64,000 nucleotides of DNA from Halicephalobus mephisto (Eukaryota; Nematoda; Chromadorea; Rhabditida; Panagrolaimidae), in assembly GCA_009193035.1 (NCBI GenBank), contig SWDT01000007.1, positions 124,001 through 188,000 of the forward strand, given 5' to 3'. Position numbers and translations under genes: made by a program. Below, one piece after another: positions 44,630 to 57,600 of this stretch; position 1 is the stretch's first letter; every line of letters starts with the position of its first letter. The notes beneath the pieces are model-generated. The model ran no database searches and was not told where the DNA came from. It saw only the letters and a program-made list of their open reading frames with translations.

Positions 44630-45110
44630 GGAAATTTTTATTTTTTTGTAATTTTTGAATTCGCGCGAAAAAGTGAATAAAAATAGGGAAATGGTAAATC
44701 CGGCAATTGTACAAAACTCGATTTTCTTTTTTGTTGTCCTAAAATTTCCTGAAAATTGCTGAAATTTCATAAAAAATCCGATTTTTTGTAATTTTTGAAT
44801 TCGCGCGGAAAGAGCGAGAGAACTGTGAGGCTGGAAAAAGTGGTAAATCCGACAAGCGATTTCGAAATCGACTCTCGCCCTGTCCTCTCTCTCCCCTTTC
44901 TTTTCCTGCAATCCTAAAATTCTTTTCAAACTTATTTTGTAAAATTATTTTTAATTTCCAGTGATTTTTTAGGATTGTTGAATTATTAACCAGGAAGAGA
45001 GAATTTTATGAAAGTGAAAAAATGGTAAATCTGATGTTTTTGTCTTAATCGACTCGCTCTGTCCTCTCTCTCTTTCGTTTTCTTCTTCACAATCCTAAAA
45101 TTTCTAAATT
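44630..45110 (+). repeat. Dispersed GCGCGGAAAGAGCG element (copy 3)
   Basis: Nearly identical to the reverse complement of 35700-36180, so the two copies form a 480-bp inverted pair 9 kb apart. Open frame on the minus strand (44609-44929) is repeat-derived. Confidence 0.92.
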
Positions 45111-45239
45111 ATTCTTAAAAAATAATCATTTTCGACTTTTTTAGTAAAATAATTAAATTTCAAAAAGTCTTTTTTTGATGAATATTTATGAAATAATACA
45201 ATTTAAACTTAATTTTGAATTTTAAAACAAAAAGTGCTT

Positions 45240-46780
45240 TTAATCACGTTTTTGGTCCCGTTTGGAAATTTCGCAAAACAGGTGTTTCAAATTTGGTCTC
45301 GACACGATCGGCCAAGTTTTCGAAATTCGTCATTTTAATTATTCTATTTTTTATTTTTATAGCCTCAAGGTGTTACATTTTCTGAGAAAAGTCCGATTTT
45401 TGGTCTTAAGGAGAATTTTTTCGTACATATTTAAAAAACAAAATTTTATTTTTTATAAATTTCTACATCACAATAATTAAATAAAATTACAGTATGTTAT
45501 ATAAGTTTTTAGATTTTCGTAATTTCCGAAAAATAAATAAAAAATTTCTCATTTTCGGTCTTGACTGGAAAATTGTGAAATTTCTAATTTTCGGTCTTGA
45601 TTAGAAAATTGTGAAATTTCTATTTTCTTGTCGAGACATGTGTTCTTTGAACTTTGTAGCGAACAGTTTTATTTTTTAGAATTATGTTATTCATTAATTA
45701 CTATTTTTGGAAAATTTGAAGATTACATATAAACAAAGTTTTACAGTTTCCTGTTTCAACAAGGAAGTTTCTATTTTTCGTGTCGAAACCATTTTTGGAA
45801 AATGTTCATTAATTTTAAGTCTCAACAAGAAAATTTCATTTTTCGTGTCGAAACCACTTTTTGATGGTTTTTTAGTAACCAAAATTAATAATCATCTGAA
45901 AATTTCTAAATATCAAAATTTTCATTAATTTTAAGTCTCAACAAGAAAATTTCATTTTTCGTGTCGAAACCATTTTTTTTGGAAAATTTCCGTTAATTTT
46001 TTAAATAAAAACTCAGATTTTTTAAAACTATTAAATTTTTTAATTTTTTAATCATTGGTCCTGACTGGAAAATTTCATTTTTCGTATCTAGATTATTTTC
46101 CGAAATTTTTAATGTTTGTTTTTTGAATGGGCAATTATAGTTTTTTCGAAATAAATAAACATTAAATTCTCATAATTCTCGGTTCCGAGTAGAAAATTTT
46201 TGTTTTTATGTTGAAATTACTTTTGAAACTTTTTTACTGACGTTCATTTTAAAAATAGAAGAAAATTATAATCTTCCAGAAACCTGTAAACATGAAATTT
46301 CATAATTTTAGGTCCCGACTGGAAAAGTTTTAATTTCGTGCTGAGATCATTCTTTGGAATTTCATTATAAAGTTTTATTTTTTATAATAATAGAAATTTA
46401 AAATATTTCGAAAATTTATAAACATGAAATTTCATAATTTTAGGTCCCGACAAGAAATTAAAAATTTTCCAGTCGAAACCATTTTTAGGAATTTTGGTAT
46501 AAAGTTTTATTTTTTATAATAATAGAAATTAAAAATAATTTAAAAAAAAATAAACATGGAATTTCATAAGTTTCGGTCCCGACTGGAAAAGTTTTAATTT
46601 CGTGCTGAGACCATTTTTAAAAGTTTCATCATAAAGTTTTATTTTTTATAATAATAGAAATTTAAAATTTTCCAAAAATTTATAAATAAAAAAATTTCGC
46701 AATTTCCGGTCCCAACTGGAAAAGTTTTAATTTCGTGCTGAGACCATTTTTAAGAATTTTGTATTTTATAAATTTATAAA
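45240..46780. repeat. Tandem units with GGTCCCGACTGGAAAAGTTT
   Basis: Two subregions. 45540-45980 has TTAAGTCTCAACAAGAAAAT and TTTTCGTGTCGAAACCA units. 46150-46770 has about four 120-bp units with TTTAATTTCGTGCTGAGACC and TTATTTTTTATAATAATAGA. No gene is seen. Confidence 0.85.
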
Positions 46781-47029
46781 TTAAAATACAATTTTTATAA
46801 CAATTTTTTTTCACTTTTTGACTTTTGACAGTTATTCGAAAAAATTATTTTTTAAATAGAAAATTAATTTTAAAAATTATAAACAGTAATTAGTTCACTA
46901 ATTCCAGATGTTTTTATTTTTTTTATTTTTCAATTATCTCATGACTTGTAATATTTTATTCATTTTTATTTTTTATTAAAAAATTAAAATTTTACGAAAA
47001 AATCAAAAATTAAATAAAAGATTCCGGAG

Positions 47030-47400
47030 TTTTTGAAATTTTTCGAAATTCAGAATCAAGTAAAAAATTCTGGAGTCATCTAAAAGGATTCTGAAAGATT
47101 TTAAAAATTCGTGTCGGGATCATTTTTAAAAAATTTTTAGTTTTATTTTTTATAAAAATAAAATTTTTAATAACTTTAAAAATCTGAAATTTTAGAAATT
47201 CGTGTCGGGACCATTTTTAAAAAATTTTTAGTTTTATTTTTTTATAAAAATAAGATTTTTAATAACTTTAAAAATCTGAAATTTTAGAAATTTGTGTCGG
47301 GACCATTTTTAAGAAATTTTTAGTTTTTTATAAAAATAAAATTTTAAAATGATTTTTAAACTTTTATCAGAAATTTAAAAATCACAAAATTCGTGTCGAG
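47030..47400. repeat. ~90-bp tandem repeat with TTCGTGTCGGGACCATTTTT
   Basis: Three to four units ending in AAATTCGTGTCGGGACCATT, followed by AT-rich DNA up to the neuropeptide gene at 47581. Confidence 0.85.
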
Positions 47401-47580
47401 AGAAATAATTTAAAAATTTTTTAAAACTTTAAAATTGTTTAAATTTTAAAATTACTTAGATTTTTTGTTTTTTTAAATATTAAAATTATTTAAATTTTTT
47501 GTTTTTTTAAATTTTAAAATTGTTTAAATTTTTTGTTTTTTTAACTATTAAAATTATTTTTTAAGGATTGAAAAACCAAG

Positions 47581-48397
47581 ATGTCCCGGTTAATTCTGCA
47601 AATTTTTTCTTTTCTTTGTGTACTGTTTGCCTCATCTAGAGCTTTTCCTTCGAGGCAATTGACGAAAACCTTCGATGACCAAGAAGTAGATCTTGCCAGA
47701 GTCTTATCAACTCCTGAAAGCATACCGTATTCCAACAATTATCTCAGCAGATCCTATTTGGTTGATTTCGTAAGTTTTTATCTTCATTCTTATTTTGTTT
47801 TATCAAAATTTGAAGTCAAAGTTCGACATCAAAGTTGACCGTCAGAGTTGGAAGTCGAACTCTGAGATCGAAGTTGGTCATCAAAGTCGATTATCAAAGT
47901 TAATCATCCAACTTTGACCTCCGAGTTCGACGTCAAAATTAATAGTTAAAGTTAATCTTCAAAGTTGGAGGTCGAAGTTTGAAGTCGAAGTTGATCATCA
48001 AAGTTGATCTTAAAAGTTCGACATTAAAGTTTGAAGTCGAAGTTGATCATCAAAGTTGAAGGTCGAAGTTGATCATCAAATTTCGAATTCAAAGTTCACC
48101 ATCAAAGTTCGACATTAAACTTTGAATTCGAACTTTGAAGATCAACTTTGATAATCAACTTCGACATCAAAGTTCGACATTAAACTTTGAATTCGAACTT
48201 TGAAGATCAACTTCGACTTCAAAGTTCGAATTCAAAGTTGATCTTCAAAGTTCGACATTAACCTATTAACTTTCACAAAAACAAAACTTATTTAATTTTT
48301 CCAGCTTCGACCAATGTCTGAAACACTGGATTTGAATTCTTTGAATAAAAGAAACATCGCCATCGGCAGAGGAGACGGTTTCAGACCCGGCAAGTAG
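47581..48397 (+). CDS. NLP-22-like neuropeptide precursor
   Basis: Predicted 93-residue prepropeptide in two exons, 47581-47769 and 48305-48397, joined in phase 0. Residues 1-21 are a signal peptide (MSRLILQIFSFLCVLFASSRA). A spacer of about 55 residues follows, then a dibasic KR and one peptide, NIAIGRGDGFRPG, followed by a terminal Lys and stop. The peptide closely resembles the C. elegans NLP-2/NLP-22/NLP-23 family (NLP-22: SIAIGRAGFRPG), where a C-terminal amide is expected; with a single Gly before Lys, amidation would consume that Gly. NLP-22 is known as a sleep-promoting neuropeptide, and the single-peptide architecture matches it best. The one-residue insertion (GRGDGF versus GRAGF) is unusual. 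The gene converges with the ryanodine receptor gene, stop to stop 301 bp apart. Confidence 0.85.
47810..48262. repeat. TCAAAGTTGATCATCAAAG-type repeat in neuropeptide intron
   Basis: Same family as in the WAP and GT11 gene introns. Contains pairs such as TCAAAGTTCGACATTAAA and TTCGAACTTTGAAGATCAAC that can form hairpins. Confidence 0.88.
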
Positions 48398-48698
48398 GAC
48401 TCCCATTTCATTCCTTCTACCCTATTTCTACAGTAATCTGTGCTTTCTGGTTGCTTTTGTATTTTTATAAATTTTAAAATTTCACTCGTTTATTTCACTT
48501 TTTGGATAAAAAAAATATAAATACCATTCAAAAATTCTAAATTCCTAAAAATTTTGAGCAATTTAACTTTACCGTATTTTTTTCTCAGATGGTAAAGGAG
48601 AGAGATGAGATTCAAAAAATTCGGCAAAGACAAGAACTAAGGCACTGTAGGACTTTGATTATTTCGTAAACTTCGAAAAATTAAAAATTTGAAAGAAT
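48398..48698. other. Shared 3' region of two convergent genes
   Basis: Holds both 3' UTRs; no coding signal. Confidence 0.5.
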
Positions 48699-51600
48699 CT
48701 AAGATTGGAGAAGCTGATCTTCATATTGTTTGACAAAGCACTCTCCCACCGGGAAAAATTCCCAGTCTCGATTGTCGTATTTTTCCTGAAAATTGCATTA
48801 ATCAAAAATAAAAATTTAAATAAAAAATAAAATTTTAATTTAAAAAATTTAATTTAAATAAAAAAAATTTAATTTAATTTAAATAAAAAATAAAATTTAA
48901 ATAATAAAAAATAAAATTTTAATTTAAAAAATTTAATTTAAATAATAAAAAATAAAATTTTAATTTAAAAAATTTAATTTAATTTAAATAGAAAATAAAA
49001 TATCATTCGTGACAGGACCAATATTTCTTCCTTAGCTTCTTTTGTTCATTTTTAACCAAGTTTTATCTTTATCTCGAATGATTTCTGATTTTTTATCCAC
49101 AAGTTTCGTGTTTTCTGAATAAATAAATAAATAAATCAAACTTACTCGAATGTACGATTCTTGACCAGTATATTCAGTGTCGTCTTTGTTAACGAGATGT
49201 TGTAAAAAGAACCTAAAAATTACTCCATAAAATCAAAAAACAACTATCAAACATCAAAAATTCAAAATTTCAATTAATTTCAAAAATTCTCAAAGAATTC
49301 AAAAAATCTCTAAAAAAAATTTAAAATTTTCAAAGAATTCAAAAAATTTCTAAAATTTCCGAAAATTCTAAAAAATCACAAATTTCCAAAGAATTCAAAA
49401 AATTTCCGAAAATTCAAAAATTTCTAAAAATTCTAAAAATTCTAATTCAAAAAAAATCTTCAATAAAATCCTAAAAATAAAACTTTTCACCAAATTCCGA
49501 AAAATTCTAAAAAACTAAGAATTTCAAAAATTTCCAAATTCAAAAAATAAAAAACTCACAAATAATTCGCAAAATTATGTTCTTTAGTTGTATGTATTTC
49601 GAAACCTCTCGGCATTCGATCAAATGTTTCTTTTCCAATATCACAAATGAAACAAGAAGATTCCAATTTTTCTGTCGCAGATTCTTGTTGATCACGCAAT
49701 TCACCAAAAGCGTCAATGATCAAACCTATAAAAATTATTATATTATTAATTACTAAGGTTGTAATTTCCTCGAACAAATTGAAAAATGGACAACCTTGCT
49801 TAGTCAATTTTCTCAATAACAACCTTAGTTAAAATACAGTAGAACTTGGATATAAGATACCCCCTTGAGATCGGGGCAAAATGTATGTCATAAGAAAGGA
49901 TATATTATAGCAGGGTATCTTATATCCAAGTTCTACTGTGTTAAAAATTCTCGAAATTTCAAAACCATATACAGTAAAACTTGGATATAAGATACCCTCT
50001 TGGGACCGGGCAAAGTGTATCTTATAAGAAAGGATTATTATATCGGAGGTAAATTTGAGGATATACTAACCAAACTCACTCAGACCGTATACTATAATCC
50101 GAAATATGTTATAACAGGGGTATCTCATATCTTACTTCTACTGTATTCGAAAGTGATTTATTTTTTGGTGAAAAAAGAATTAATATCTATTTTCATGTTG
50201 TCAAAGTTAATTTCTAAGGTTGTCATTGAAAAAATTAATCAAGAAAGTTACCCATTTTTCAATTTGCCTGGAAAAACTACAATCCTATTAATTACTGTAA
50301 TTTTTACCTTGCATAATAGCTAAAAGAATAACAATAACGAAAAAGAAGAAAGAAATATCGTAGAGCATTCTTGGGTACTCCAGGTCGTCTCCATAAGGGG
50401 ATTCCAGTTCATCGCCGATACCACCACCGGCTCTGACACCGGCATAAAAGTGGTAAATAAAGCACTAAAATAATTATTAAAAATTAAAAATCTAATTTTT
50501 TTAAATCTCCAAAATTTCAAATATTCACTACGAAATTATGAAAATTTTATTTTTATAAAATCATTTTGAAATAAATTTTCAAAATTCTATAAATCTAAAA
50601 AATTTTAGAAATTTCCAAATTTTTATTAAAAATCAATGATTTTTTAGAATATTTTAGAATTTTCTAATTTTAAAAATTACTTTTAAAAAAATTTCAAATT
50701 TTTATAGAATTTTATTAAAAATTTTTAAAATGAAAAATTCTAAAGTATTTTAAACTATTTCAAAAATATCTTCAAAATTTGAAAATTTTAATAAAAATAC
50801 ATAAAAATTTATAAAATATAAAGATTTTAATAAAAATTAAAAATAATTTAAAATTTTAATAAAAATTTATAAAATATAAAAACTAAAAATAATTTAAAAT
50901 TTTAATAAAAATTTATAAAAATATAAAAACTTTAATAAAAATTTATAAAAATATAAAAACTTTAATAAAAATTAAAAATAATTTAAAATTTTAATAAAAA
51001 TTAAAAATAATTTAAAATTTTAATAAAAATTAAAAATAATTTAAAATTTTAATAAAAATTTATAAAAATATAAAAACTTTAATAAAGATTAAAAATAATT
51101 TAAAATTTTAATAAAAACTTATAAAAATTAAAAATACTTTAAAATTCTAATTTTAGAAACTATTTTTAAAAATATCTTCAAAATTTTGGAAGTTTTTATT
51201 CAAAAAGAAATTCTAAGTATTTGATATCATAAATGACGTAAATAAAATAAACTTTAAAAAACGTCAAAAACACCAACCGTTAACATATTGTGGCATTTTC
51301 TATCAGGTTCTTCTCCGTCTTCACCTTCTTGAACATAGAATTTTCTGAAGAAATTAAACGCAAGTACAGTATACAAATACACTACTACAAGTGTCATCAT
51401 AATTGTCAAAATTAATTGTTGTAAATTATGAGTTACTGATTGAAGAATAGCTTTTAACATTGGAAACGACAATACTACGTCAATTAAATGAAAAGCGTAA
51501 AAAAATGGCGAAAAAATAACGCCACATACAGAGCACAATAAATATCCCACTCTGTACAGAAATTGTCCATTTGTCAAAATAACTCCAAGCCATAACCAAC

Positions 51601-54600
51601 AAGTATAACGATAATCAAATGACGTATCTCCTGGGGCTCTTTCTGCTCCGAGAAGTTCATCAAGTCTTTCTGCATCAACTTGATCTTTATATTTTTGTTT
51701 TGTTTTTCTTCTAACAAATTTATCCCAATATTTCATCGGAAATGATTTAGATGAAATAACAATTCTATCAAGATAAAACATAAAAGTATCAATAACACCT
51801 CTTTCTTCGTTATCATCATCCGTAATCCAACATCCATCAAACATCAATCTTCTTGCAACTTCTTTTTCTCTTTTAAATGTAATTAATGGGATTTTAAGTT
51901 GATAAAAACTCATTAATAATGCAAATGACGCAATTGCATGACAAACAGATAACCAATACAACGTTTGAGATAACATCCATCCTGATATTTCATAAGCAAA
52001 ATACGGTATCTGCATTCCAGCAATAAATATTGATTCCATTTCTTCTTCTTCTTCATCTTGAATCGCCAATTCAGATTCAATTATTTCTTTTTCCGTTTTA
52101 GTCAAATCCACTCTATGAAATAAAAGAATAACATTTATAAAAAATGCCAAAAATAACGTTGTTTTTTCAAATGTTTTATAATTTCTCGCTAAAACGTTCA
52201 TAATACTTCCTTTATTTTTTGATCCACTCATTTCCGCAATTTTCGGTTCATATATTCCATTTGGATCTATTTCTGATTCTACAATTTGAACAACTTGCGG
52301 ATTTTCAGATATAACAGATTTCGCATCATACAATGACGATGGTTTAGAAACATTTCCTGGAGGTTTTAAAAGATTTTCATCTTCATCATGATGTACAGAT
52401 CCATTCAAAATTTTTCCATTTGACAAAACTTCATTTTCAGAAAATTGTATATCAATATCAGGTCCTAAATCTTGTGGAATTTCATCTGAAGGAACATGTA
52501 TTCCAAAAACATCAATATCTCTGTGAGATTTATGTAATCCTGGGATTTCGTGATAAACATGCTGTTGTTGTCGTTCTTGAATCGGCATTGGCAAAGCTTG
52601 TTTTTTAATTTCATCATCTTCAGGTGTCATTAAATAAAATCCAAATTTCAATAAAGTAAATATTAAAAAATAAACACCAAAAAAAACATTTTTTCCTATT
52701 TTAAATAATCCTTTTAAAATTTCTATAATAAATTGTGCCCATGTTAAAGTTTTAAATTTCATTATTGTCAATTTAATATTTTTCGATATATTTTCTGGTT
52801 TTAATGCATTTGCAGCTGAAATTGAATATTGATAACTAGCTTTAAAAGTTTTTGATAATTGTTCTCCTGCTGTTGTTTGTTGCAAAAAATAATCTCTTTG
52901 TTTTATAGCTCGTTCCATTTTCGAATCTGATCCATCACCTGCTGAAATTTCAGCTGCATGTTGCATTTCAAAAATAGTATCTTCACAAAAATTAATAAAT
53001 GCTTCAAGTTTTCCTTGATCTCCACCATCATCTTGAAGAACATTAAATAAAAATGCATTTTTTGAATCTCGAATTTGTTGTTTTGACCATTGTTCTAACC
53101 ATGATTCTTGAATTTCGAAATATATTTTTTCAACTCTTTTCGACGATCCCATTATTTCGATTCTGCCCAAAAATGGATCAAAATATTCCAATAATGAACT
53201 AGCTTTTTCTATTATTTTTTCCAATCTTGGATCATTTGTAATATGTTCTTTCAAATTCGTCAATAAAACAGCTAAATTAAATCCAATATCTCTTGCCGGA
53301 TTATGAAATCTTTCTGTAAATTCCATATAATCAACTTTTCCATCATTATTAACATCGGTACACATCATAAGATACGTAATTTCCTCAACAGAATACATTT
53401 TCTGAGCTTCCATCGCTCTTTGGAATTCCTTAGGACTAATCCATCCGTCTTTATTAGTGTCGAAATCCTGGAAAGCTTGAGATGTTGTTAAATCTTTCAG
53501 TTTCAGGAACATATCGGAGAATTTCAGGATCATTTCGACACATTGCTGAGATTCAACCAAAGCATCCACCATCTGTTTCCCAATAGGACCATTCAAAACA
53601 TTTCCTTCCAACATTGACAACATCAAAACTATCATGTCCTTCTGAAGGTTCAAAAACTCCCTCAACAACTCCAATTGTGTGGAATTTTTGTAGAGTTTCT
53701 CCATCATGTGAGCAAAAAGGAAAAAGAATCCATTAATAGCGTCCCAAAGACGAGAATTCGCCAGTGTCATCTGATTACCTACACAAGGACCCTGAAAATT
53801 AACTTTCATATATCAATTTTGACTAATTTAATTTTGATATATCAACTTTGACTAACTAATTTCCATATATTAATTTGGATTAACTAATTTCCATATATCA
53901 ACTTTAATTTTTACACATCAACCTTAACTAATTAATTTCCATATATTAATTCCAACTTCAATAAATAATTATATTATTACGAAAATTAAAAACAAATTTC
54001 TTTACAAAATTGTCTCAACACGAATTTTCAAAGTCCTAGAACCTAGTTTACATGACAATTTTTATCTTGTGTGATTATTTCGTAATTTTACGGTTTTGTC
54101 ATTACTTTTTTAGGATTGTATTCTAATTAAATTTAAAACCTAAATAACAATATAAAAACTTTTATCTTGTATGTTAATTATATATTTAAATATTAAAAAA
54201 AATCAATTTCCAATATTTCATTTAAAATTTTTTTAACAAAAAAATAATTTTTGATCGCAACGGCAATAACGTCACTGATCCAGAGCACCTGCTGACAGTA
54301 TTAACAAAGATTTATCGTGTTGTGTTTGTATTTTATAGCGTGTTTATAATAATGGTTTAATTACCCAAGTTTGAGATTTGTGTTCGAAATAAATCGAAGA
54401 AGAAATATCATTTCGAACAATTTTAACATAAATGCCACGATTTCAAAACCGCAGACATTCCGTGCTCATCCAACCCAGGCGTTACCATTTATGGAAAACA
54501 ATTGGTACACACAATAAGTATGGAGATAAAAGCGATCCTAACTGTAGAAATTTGTGCCGAGGCTTGCAACCCACACAGGGAGAAGAACTGAGAAATCTAT

Positions 54601-57600
54601 GCTAAGAATACACTTCTTCACGAAGATCTTATGCTTTGCATCAAAGACCAGACTATTCCAGTCCGTCCCCGTACCCATGTATAGGATTGAATAAGGAAGA
54701 TCCTATGCTTTACATCAAAGACCAGACTATTCCCGTCTGTCCCCGTACCCATGTATAGGATTGAATAAGGAAGATCCTATGCTTTGTATCAAAGACCAGA
54801 CTATTCCAGTCCATCCCCGTACCCATGTATAGGATTGAATAAGGAAGATCCTATGCTTTGCATCAAAGACCAGACTATTCCAGTCAGTCCCCGTACCCAT
54901 GTATCATATTGAATAAGGGAGATCCTATGCTTTGCATCAAAGACCAGACTATTCCAGTCCGTCCCCGTACCCATGTATCATATTGAATAACGGAAATCTT
55001 TTTTAACATAAATTAAAAACCAAAACTAACCTGAATACTTTCAGTCAATGTGTTAAAAACTTGACTACATACTTGAATTGCCCTTAGGAAATATTCTTTT
55101 CCACCTTCATCTATTACTTCTTTACTACTGTAATGCCAATAAAAATCCATCACACTTTCTTGAAGTCTTAGAAGATAATCAACTGTACAATTGATCAAAT
55201 TAACACTTGTTGTATGTCCTGGTTGAGTTCTTAAATAATTTTGAAAATCCAAATTATGTCCTTCACATGTTAATTGAAGAAATCTAAATAACGAACAAGT
55301 AAATTCTGCATCGTTCAAATTCTGATGATCTCCTGCAGCCAGTTCCGCTCCCATTCCTAGTCCTTCTGCTTTTATTTGACGTTCGAACATTTCCAAATTT
55401 AAAACTGAACACTTATTCATCAATCCTGCCAAAGAAGTAAAAAATCTAACATCTTTTTTCAATTGTAGATAATCAATAAGCATTTTTTGAATATCCTTAT
55501 TACCACCAGATAACAAATAAATACCTAATTGCAAAGTCTGAGCCACCATGTCATTTGGTTCTCCGTTACTCGCCGAAAGATACATCAAACACATAATTGC
55601 CGCTCCTCTGTCTGCCAATACCGCTTGTTCCGCTCTTAAAGCTTGAGCTGCTTCTTCTTTTTCTGCTTGATCAATTTCACCTTCATCACCTCCTCCATCA
55701 TCTTCATCATCTTCAATATGAACCGATTTAGCCATAACATCTGCATAATCGATATATAATTTATCATCAGCTATGGACATTGCTTGAGATTCTTCGCTTG
55801 TCGCTGCTCTTTGGAAACATTGAATAAGTTGTTTCAAAGCATCTGGTCTTTCTCCTTTTTCGTCTCCCGTGGTTTCTTCAATTTTCAGAACTCCACCTTC
55901 ATCTTCGACAATCTTCAGTGTTGTTGACTCCGTAACTTCACTTTCTCCCTAAAAAGAGAAATATACTGTAAAAGTAAAAACAAAAATTTAAAAAATTATT
56001 TTAAAACGAATTTCTAACATTTAACAAAAAATAAAAGTTTTCCAAAAATTATTTCAAAACGAATTTCTAACATTTAACAAAAAATAAAAGTTTTCCAAAA
56101 ATGTCTCAAAAAGAATTTCTAACATTTAACAAGAAATAAAAGTTTTCCAAAAATGTCTCGAAACGAATTTCTAACATTTAACAAAACAGAAGTTTTCCAA
56201 AAATGTCTCGAAACGAATTTCTAACATTTAACAAAAAATAAAAGTTTTCCAAAAATGTCTCGAAACGAATTTCTAGAACATTCTCAACTTAAAAATTCCA
56301 AAGTTTCTGGAGGATTCTAAGTTTTTGAAGCTCTTGAAATTTTGGAAACTTCAATGAGATTCTGGAGATTTCTAGAAACATAAAATTCCTAACAAATTCA
56401 AGTCTTCTTTTAAAAAATTTCTTAACTTATTAGTGTTAAGGTCAATAAAGAAGTCGACATCAAAGTCAAAATCAAAATCCGCAGTTTGCTTGCAACATTT
56501 AAATTACGCTTTTTAGTTCTATTTATGGATATTTCGAAATCCACAGTCTTCTCGTAACATCAGACTAATTTATCCTATTATTGTGCAAAAATTTAGTTTT
56601 AATATCGATAAAGAATTTTAATATTGAAATATAAAATAAAAACTTACACAAATATCAGCGACCAAGTTGTCTTTTCCGACATCTTCTTCTTCGAGCCAAA
56701 GCTTACAGAAAGCCGGCAAAAAATAGTTAATTCCACGATGTCTGAAATAAATTTTTCAAATATCATATATAAAAATAATTATTAGTAAAAAAAACCACAA
56801 AAAAAAATTAGAAAAAAATGACAGTATAGATCAGACGACCCACTTGTCGACTTTGTAGAGATGACAAGCTGTGATCAAGGATATAGCCATTCGTTTTCTT
56901 TGAAGAGTAAGAACTTTTTTCCATTTGTCTTCTTTCTCGAATCGACTCGTCACCTATAGGGTTAATTATGAAAAATCAGGTTTTAATTATATTCGTTTTT
57001 GGGATTTGATTGAGAAAACAAAAACTAAAAATGAAAAAACGCAACAATTAGGGAAATACATAATCACTGCAAAATTTGCATAAAAATGTAAAGTTATGTA
57101 ATTTCATATAAAAATATATAAAATTATACAACTTTACATAGTTTTATATAAAAATAAATGGAAATATATAAAAATATATGAAATTACACAATTTTATATA
57201 AAATTACATAATTTTACGTAAAAAAAGTAAAACCATGTAATTTCATATAAAAATATATAAATTCACATAGTTTTATATAAAAATAAATGAAATTATATAA
57301 AAATATATAAAATTATATAACTTTGTAGGAAAAATAAAATTATGTAATTTTATATAAAAATATCCAAAACCATAAATTTCCACGGAATTACACAATAATA
57401 TATAGTTATATATAATATAAAACCACATAAAACACCACAAAATGATTAAATTTAAAAATAATAAAAATCGGTACCTTGGGATTCCGTACAAAGGAACCAT
57501 TCTGAAACAAGCCACCACTGCCCTCTTCCGCTGGTTAGAAAGCATCTTTTTCCAAGCCGCTGCGGGGTCCACCACTGGATGCTCCGTCTGAAAGTAACTA

